A stretch of 64,000 nt of DNA, from the NCBI RefSeq assembly GCF_051622035.1, contig NC_135359.1, positions 18,623,501-18,687,500 of the forward strand. Direction: 5' to 3'. Source of the stretch: Arctopsyche grandis. Its lineage: Eukaryota > Arthropoda > Insecta > Trichoptera > Hydropsychidae. Below are positions 57,650-64,000 of this stretch, one piece after another (the stretch's first letter is position 1; each line of letters opens with the position of its first letter). Made by a program: the position numbers and the translations under genes. The notes beneath the pieces were generated by a model. The model saw nothing but the letters and a program-made list of their open reading frames with translations, did not search any database and was not told the origin of the DNA.

Positions 57650-58780
57650 ATGGCGGTAAGAACTCACTCCTTGAATGGAAATCTCTCTCAAGTACCGCCT
57701 TTTTCTCAACACATCTTGGATAAATGCGAGAAAAATAATATCCAAACCTCCAACAAGGTAAGAGTGACGATGGATGATAGCTTAGCTAATAGAAACCTGT
57801 ATTTAGCCACGTACAATGTAAGAACGTTATCGAGTGAAGGAAGTGTGCTTGCATTAGAGAATGAATTAGAAAATATCAAATGGGATATAGTAGGACTTAG
57901 TGAAGTAAGACGAAAACAGCAAAACCAAATAATCCTAAAAAGTGGTAACTGTCTCTACTGGAGAGGGCTACCAAATGGTAGAATAGGAGGAGTAGGGTTT
58001 CTTATCAATAAGAGAATAGAAAGAAATATTATAGAAATAAGCGACATATCGGAACGTATATGCTATATAGTATTAAGAATCTCGAGCAGGTACACTTGTC
58101 AAATCTTCCAAGTGTACGCCCCCACATCTAGCCACCCAGACGAGGAAATAGAAGACTTCTACGAAAAAATACAGGACGCATACGATAATAGCCGTCACCA
58201 CTTTAAAATAATCATGGGCGACTTTAACGCAAAAATAGGACAAAAGGCAAATACAGAAAGAGCAGTAGGCAATTTTGGTACCGGCCAAAGAAACGACAGA
58301 GGCGATCGCCTCATAGAATTCGCAGAACACAACAGGCTCTTTATCACTAATTCATTTTTCAGGAAAAACACCAACAATAAGTGGACTTGGGAGAGTCCTA
58401 AAGGAGACAGAAACGAGATCGATTTCATCCTAACAAATGCCCTGCACTCCGTTAAAGACGTTAGTGTTTTAAGTAAAGTAGATATAGGTAGCGATCACAG
58501 ATTAGTCCGTGCCAAGATGGCCATTAATATAAATTGCGAACGTAGGAAATTAATAAAAGGATGCAGTAACTCTCCAGATTTCGCTCAACTAAGGTCTAGG
58601 AAAAAGGAATTCGAACTCGAACTTGGAAATCGATACGGGAAATTAAACCCAGAAGCAGACATCGAGGAATTGAACACTGTAATTAGTTCGGTTCTAACCT
58701 CAACAGGTAAGAAATTAGGTGGATTCAGGAAACAGATTAAATTAAGCAAAATTTCAGCGGAAACAAAAAAACCTAATTAA
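57650..58780 (+). CDS. RTE LINE apurinic/apyrimidinic-like endonuclease region
   Basis: A 376-residue frame of the RTE element; it nicks target DNA to prime reverse transcription. Seen: EEP-fold motifs LYLATYNVRTL (about 47-57), LSEVRRKQ (about 83-90, catalytic Glu), FQVYAPTSSHPDEE (about 153-166), IIMGDFNAKIG (about 187-197, the Asp-x-Asn pair), NKWTWESP.GDRNEIDFILTN (about 242-263) and IGSDHRLV (about 279-286, the terminal Asp-His pair). All catalytic positions are kept. The start codon is not certain; MDDSLANRNL at residue 41 is an alternative. The frame ends at 58780, soon after an A7 run at 58765-58771. Confidence 0.88.
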   Translation: MAVRTHSLNGNLSQVPPFSQHILDKCEKNNIQTSNKVRVTMDDSLANRNLYLATYNVRTLSSEGSVLALENELENIKWDIVGLSEVRRKQQNQIILKSGNCLYWRGLPNGRIGGVGFLINKRIERNIIEISDISERICYIVLRISSRYTCQIFQVYAPTSSHPDEEIEDFYEKIQDAYDNSRHHFKIIMGDFNAKIGQKANTERAVGNFGTGQRNDRGDRLIEFAEHNRLFITNSFFRKNTNNKWTWESPKGDRNEIDFILTNALHSVKDVSVLSKVDIGSDHRLVRAKMAININCERRKLIKGCSNSPDFAQLRSRKKEFELELGNRYGKLNPEADIEELNTVISSVLTSTGKKLGGFRKQIKLSKISAETKKPN

Positions 58781-60608
58781 GCATAAAAGGAATTTAGATA
58801 GGGATAATAATAAGCAAGAATACAATCTAGTAAATAAGGAAATTAAAAAGAGAATAGTCAGGGATGTCAGGGATTTTAACAGCAAGCTAATAGAAAATAC
58901 CATTAAGAATAACCGTAGCCTGAAAAAGTGCAAACAGGATCTTTTCTTAGGCAAAAACCAAATGATCGCAATCAGATCAGAGAGCGGAGTAATAATTAGG
59001 AATAGAGAAGAAATCATAGACAGAGTTTACACGTTCTATGCAAAACTATACGAGAACGACAACGGCCAATTCCCCGCTCTGGAATCGACACACGGCCAAA
59101 GGGTTTCTGCAGTATTGCCTAGCGAAGTAGAGGCCGCGCTAAAAACTGCAAAGAACGGTAAAACCCCAGGGGAAGATAATATTCCCATTGACTTACTAAA
59201 ATGTGGCGGCCCCCCCCTAATTAATATCTTAGCTAGGCTTTTCAGCAAATGCATCCAGAACCAAGCTATACCAGAAGGATGGAATAACGCAACTATCATT
59301 TTAATACACAAAAAAGGCGACAAAAGCGATATCAAGAACTACCGACCCATTATTCTACTTTCAGCGGTCTACAAGCTCTTCACGAAGGTTATTACAGAAA
59401 GGCTGAAGAATATCCTCGACGAGAACCAACCTATAGAGCAGGCAGGGTTTAGGGCAAATTTCAGCACAATGGACCACCTCCAAGTAGTTGGCGAACTAAT
59501 CGAGCGCGCCAACGAATATCAACGGCCATTGTGCCTAGGTTTCGTCGATTATGAGAAAGCCTTCGATACAGTTAGTCATAATGCAGTACTTAACGCTCTA
59601 AAAACACAGGGAGTGCCGGAACCCTATGTGGGACTGTTAGCTGCAATATATAAGAATGCCACAGCTTCGGTTAAAATGTTTTCAGGTACAGATAGATTTA
59701 GCATAGGAAAAGGAGTAAGACAAGGAGATACAATCTCGCCCAAGTTATTCAATGCGGTGCTTGAGGGAGTTTTCAGGAAATTGGATTGGGATACAGCCGG
59801 AGTAAGCATCAATGGTCGCTTTTTGAGTCACCTTCGGTTCGCAGACGATATAGTTTTAGTAGCTCGTGATTCAGCTGACCTACTTATCAGACTAACACAG
59901 CTGGACAGGGAAAGTAGAAAAGTAGGATTAAAAATTAACGTAGATAAGACCAAACTAATGTTCAATAGTTATTGCATGCCTGATAGCATCCCCTTAGATG
60001 ATAAACCAGTAGAAGTAGTAAATAATTATTTATATTTAGGTCAAATAATTGACATGTCTGGTAGTAAAAATGAAGAGATAAAGAGACGTATGAAATTAGG
60101 GTGGAGTGCATTTGGACGGATGAATGCTGTTTTTAAATCAAAAATGCCACTCTGCCTGAAGAAAAGGATCTTTGATCAATGCGTTTTGCCAGTGATGACG
60201 TATGGATGTGAAACTTGGACACTGAACGCCAAGATGCAAAATAAAATCCAATGCACTCAAAGAAGTATGGAACGCTGTATGCTTGGCATAACGAGGAAAG
60301 ACAGGAAGCGGAACACGTGGGTGAGAAATATGACAAGGGTAGTGGACATAGTGGATAGAGTGAAGAGATTGAAATGGCAATGGGCGGGTCACGTAGCTAG
60401 GAGGATGGACGAAAGGTGGACAAAAGAAGTGCTTGAATGGTACCCGAGAGAAGGCAAAAGAGTAAAAGGAAGACCGCAAGGAAGATGGGTGAACGAAATT
60501 AGGAAAATGTGCGGAATGAGATGGATGAGTGTTGCGCAAAACAGAGACGAGTGGAAGCGTGTTGGAGAGGCCTTCATCCAGCAGTGGATGGCGAATGGCT
60601 GTAAATGA
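58746..60608 (+). CDS. RTE LINE reverse transcriptase region
   Basis: Polymerase half of the RTE ORF. It is open from 58746 in the frame that continues past the endonuclease stop; the first ATG is at 58962, giving 548 residues from there. Seen: [60 protein letters not shown] (catalytic Asp), [25 protein letters not shown] (residues 293 onward, the YADD-equivalent), then [15 protein letters not shown], a thumb region and a basic C terminus ([31 protein letters not shown]). Relative to the endonuclease frame it is shifted by one base at the A7 run near 58765; one surplus A there is the simplest reading. Confidence 0.88.
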   Translation, partial: AKFQRKQKNLIKHKRNLDRDNNKQEYNLVNKEIKKRIVRDVRDFNSKLIENTIKNNRSLKKCKQDLFLGKNQMIAIRSESGVIIRNREEIIDRVYTFYAKLYENDNGQFPALESTHGQRVSAVLPSEVEAALKTAKNGKTPGEDNIPIDLLKCGGPPLINILARLFSKCIQNQAIPEGWNNATIILIHKKGDKSDIKNYRPIILLSAVYKLFTKVITERLKNILDENQPIEQAGFRANFSTMDHLQVVGELIERANEYQRPLCLGFVDYEKAFDTVSHNAVLNALKTQGVPEPYVGLLAAIYKNATASVKMFSGTDRFSIGKGVRQGDTISPKLFNAVLEGVFRKLDWDTAGVSINGRFLSHLRFADDIVLVARDSADLLIRLTQLDRESRKVGLKINVDKTKLMFNSYCMPDSIPLDDKPVEVVNNYLYLGQIIDMSGSKNEEIKRRMKLGWSAFGRMNAVFKSKMPLCLKKRIFDQCVLPVMTYGCETWTLNAKMQNKIQCTQRSMERCMLGITRKDRKRNTWVRNMTRVVDIVDRVKRLKWQWAGHVARRMDERWTKEVLEWYPREGKRVKGRPQGRWVNEIRKMCGMRWMSVAQNRDEWKRVGEAFIQQWMANGCK

Positions 60609-60617
60609 TGATGATGA

Positions 60618-61210
<593 letters not shown>

Positions 61211-64000
61211 TACTAAAATAAAAAATAATTTCTCAATAGATAAACTATCACTGGATCAGTAGCTATTCGAATAATCCTTAGATGTAGTATGAACATAATA
61301 AAAACATTCATGTTACTGTTGTTTTTCATTTTTAAGCGGCAAATATCAAATGAAATTTGGCACCAATCCAGTCTGTAGAATTTCCAGATAACTAACAAAC
61401 TTCATCCAGACATACATAATGTAAAAAGGTCGTAAGCAGTTTGTAATATCGAAGTTGATAGTCCTGTTTATACATATAAAGAGCATTTTAATACACAGAT
61501 TTATTTTATACAATAAACTTTCAACCAAGAATAAATAACTGTCCTTTCAATTTATGAAGAGCTCGAAAAAATATCATCACTGACATTTAAATGCATTGTT
61601 CACACAGCTCAGATTACATCTTGGTTACATTGTCAACTTCCGGTTACGTTTGTCCACGAGGGGGACGTTTTGACCCACACGATCATTAATTTTTATGACC
61701 GCTCTCCTATGTACTATTTTATATAGAAATTCTGATACACCTATGCCATTCGATGGGGACCAGAATTCGCGGCTCATTCATTTCTGAGTCGAAAATTTTC
61801 ACCATTGCATTTCATTGTCAAGAAGTCATAAATATTTTCGCATGTGCCCTCAGCGGCTTTTGTACGTCCGGATGTGACCTTTTCGTGCTAATGATTCCTC
61901 TGAAATCATCCATCATACTACCCCAAGCGTTTCACACCTATGTATAGCGCCGTTATTGTCCGCACATACCCCATAGTGTCATTGTCCAAGCGCCCGAAAT
62001 GCATATTAATTGAGTTACTATTAAATAATGTCCCTCAGAAGCGATACGGTACATTAAATAATTTCACGGGATGCATCCGAAGTTTGAGCATACAAATGTC
62101 CGAATTATTCCATATTTACTTCGACACAATTCATTTCAATGGTGATTAAGTCGGATAAATATACCTAGTAGGTGTATTCAAGATTATATTGTGTTGTACA
62201 TAGGTTTTTGTCTGGTAGAGGTATCCTTGTTGAGCAATTAGAAGAGTAATACATGTGGTGAGATTAATCAAAGCTTTATCTAGAAATGTGAACCGCTCGT
62301 TGAAAGCCCCGTCGTCTCTCCTGGGAGTTACGGGAGTCCTGAAAAAATATCCTGGAACCTTATCTGTCTACCGCGTTGACAACTGACGTATGATTCTCTT
62401 CCTGGAGTCGTACATCATTCCGTTATCATTTAATTCAAATGCACATCTACGCAAAACTTTGCATTGGGGTTGGGTCTAATTTGTATATCTTTATATATAT
62501 ATGTACATATACTATACCTATACATATAGTGTTTTTATCTTATGTATGTAGATATAATTTACCATCTATTGGGGAGGTTTTAAATGTATAGGAAACAAAT
62601 TCGGATACATTGAAACTGTATTTATGTATGTATTTGAGGAATATTAGAAGTGTAAACATCAAAATTCAATAATGACGCACACATACCGGTTATATGAGCA
62701 TTTTCGATACAAGTTTAAGCCCTAATGTAGGGAAACTCACCCAAGACAAAAGTTATACTTCCGGCTGTCGGATTTTGTTCAAAATATTTTTATTACTTAA
62801 TATCACTATAAATATTATAAGAATAAATAATTTATTTAAAAGGTCGAAATAAAATAATGAAATATTGTTTAAAAAAAATCACTAAATAAATTTTATATAT
62901 TACTTGGTATTAAAGCTTAAACTTCTAGATATGAAATTTCAGTTCAATAAACAAAGATTTCTGAGAATACATCAAAAACCTCGATTCTCTAGAATAAAAG
63001 TACTACTTCCGGTGGAGATAAAATTAAAAAAATATTTGTGTAATAAAGTTCAAAAAATAAGTTTCAATCGGATCCATAAAATGTTAGTATAGGAGATAAT
63101 TGAATCCAAAAACAAAAAATAAAGAGGACACATATATAATTTTTATATATATAATATAAAGGGAGGTACCACTTCGGGTCAATTTATAAATTTGGAAATA
63201 AATTACGTCGTATCGATAAGCATTTCAGTAACCGATACCAAGTTTCTGTTTGATAGACTAACGGTGTTCAAAAAATCCCCAAAATACACAGACACATTTT
63301 TTCTATACTATGAAGGCGTGATCAGTGATCGGTTCGAATCAATCAAAATCTCGAGTTCAAATTTTCTCATGATCAGAAAACTTCATGTATTATTTAAAAA
63401 TTAAAGTTTGACAACAAACTTTATATTATATTACATTCGTGTAATAATGATGTCTTAAGGAAAAATTTCAATCGAATCTTCAGCCATCGTAAAGATTATA
63501 TTGACGAGTAAAATGGCAGCGGTCTCATAAAACCTGACTATAAAGACTATAGAATTCGCCATGATGAGGGAAATAAAACGAAATTAGAAACGTCAGATGT
63601 CGGAAAAGGGGAGGGCGGGGGAAATTCAGGGACAAAATGCTCAGAAAAGGGGGGGTGGTAGGTGGCTAATTCTGAATCTCTCCTACCAATCAAGATTATC
63701 CGCAATAAAAACGTTACCGGAACACCCCTCCACCGGGTATTTTTAATCAAACGAACCTGTACCCTCCCCGAGAGCGACAGGATTACCCGAAAAACTACCG
63801 AGTCTGAAAATTTGATTGAAATAACCGCAAATTTCGTACGGATTCATTGAAATACGTTCGATGTTTCTATGCAATATTTGCTTGATTGTACAATTATTTT
63901 CATTAATTAAATAAAATCGTGATTTAATCATTGCACAAATTGTATTTGTACATTGAGGGGGGACGTCAACGCGACCCTCACCCTCTTTACCCGGAGGCAT
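61211..64000. other. AT-rich right-end spacer
   Basis: No supported gene. 61590-62150 is more complex and less AT-rich than its surroundings, without a convincing exon. At about 62750, 62998 and 63164 a core like AAAGTACTACTTCCGG recurs with AT-rich sequence after it, suggesting a decayed repeat. A G-run-rich block occupies 63600-63665. Short frames at 63547-64000 have no domains. Confidence 0.4.

Overview
The window is nuclear DNA of an insect. The evidence is: intron-containing single-copy genes for conserved animal proteins, GT-AG introns of about 80 bp to 2.5 kb, AT-rich spacers, many (TA)n tracts and dispersed TATGTACATATG-like words, Helitron ends with CTAG termini, and RTE and CR1-like LINEs of the insect type. 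I cannot fix the order from sequence alone. Nothing bacterial, plasmid or organellar is seen.

Left third (1-30.4 kb), gene-rich. Four genes can be resolved exon by exon. TFIIH core subunit p62 (GTF2H1) is on the minus strand at 1396-6102, with nine coding exons and 560 residues. TAF3, the TFIID subunit with a histone fold and a PHD finger, is on the plus strand at 15881-19249 as one uninterrupted exon. Sialic acid synthase (NANS) is on the minus strand at 20083-22019, with five exons and 348 residues. The STK40-type pseudokinase is on the plus strand at 26861-30354, with eight coding exons and 741 residues. An unrecognised 193-residue minus-strand ORF lies at 12622-13203. A GC-rich putative first exon lies at 8393-8510. 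TAF3 and NANS are convergent; NANS and STK40 are divergent. Two of the four genes serve RNA polymerase II initiation (TFIID and TFIIH), but there is no sign that the cluster is functionally linked.

Middle (30.4-57 kb), gene-poor. It holds a solo LTR (32331-32724), a non-autonomous hAT transposon with perfect 8-bp target duplications (40901-41455), three tRNA genes (Leu-UAG, Gln-CUG on the minus strand, Ala-UGC at 40.66-42.12 kb), one orphan coding exon (42908-43480), a degenerate CR1-like LINE 3' end (about 50.66-51.45 kb) and several 5'-truncated RTE copies.

Right end (57-64 kb). A near full-length RTE LINE (56924-60618) lies inside a (TA)n tract and carries endonuclease and reverse transcriptase reading frames split by one frame change in an A7 run. 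It is followed by a non-autonomous Helitron with a three-unit minisatellite (to 61210), then AT-rich spacer.

The most noticeable structure outside genes is the number of palindromic (fold-back) elements: a Tc1 transposon with 540-bp inverted arms inside a p62 intron, two palindromes bounded by TTAA, a GTGACC-rich fold-back, and several TIR elements with recognisable target duplications. I saw no CRISPR array, toxin system, biosynthetic cluster or other clearly new system.
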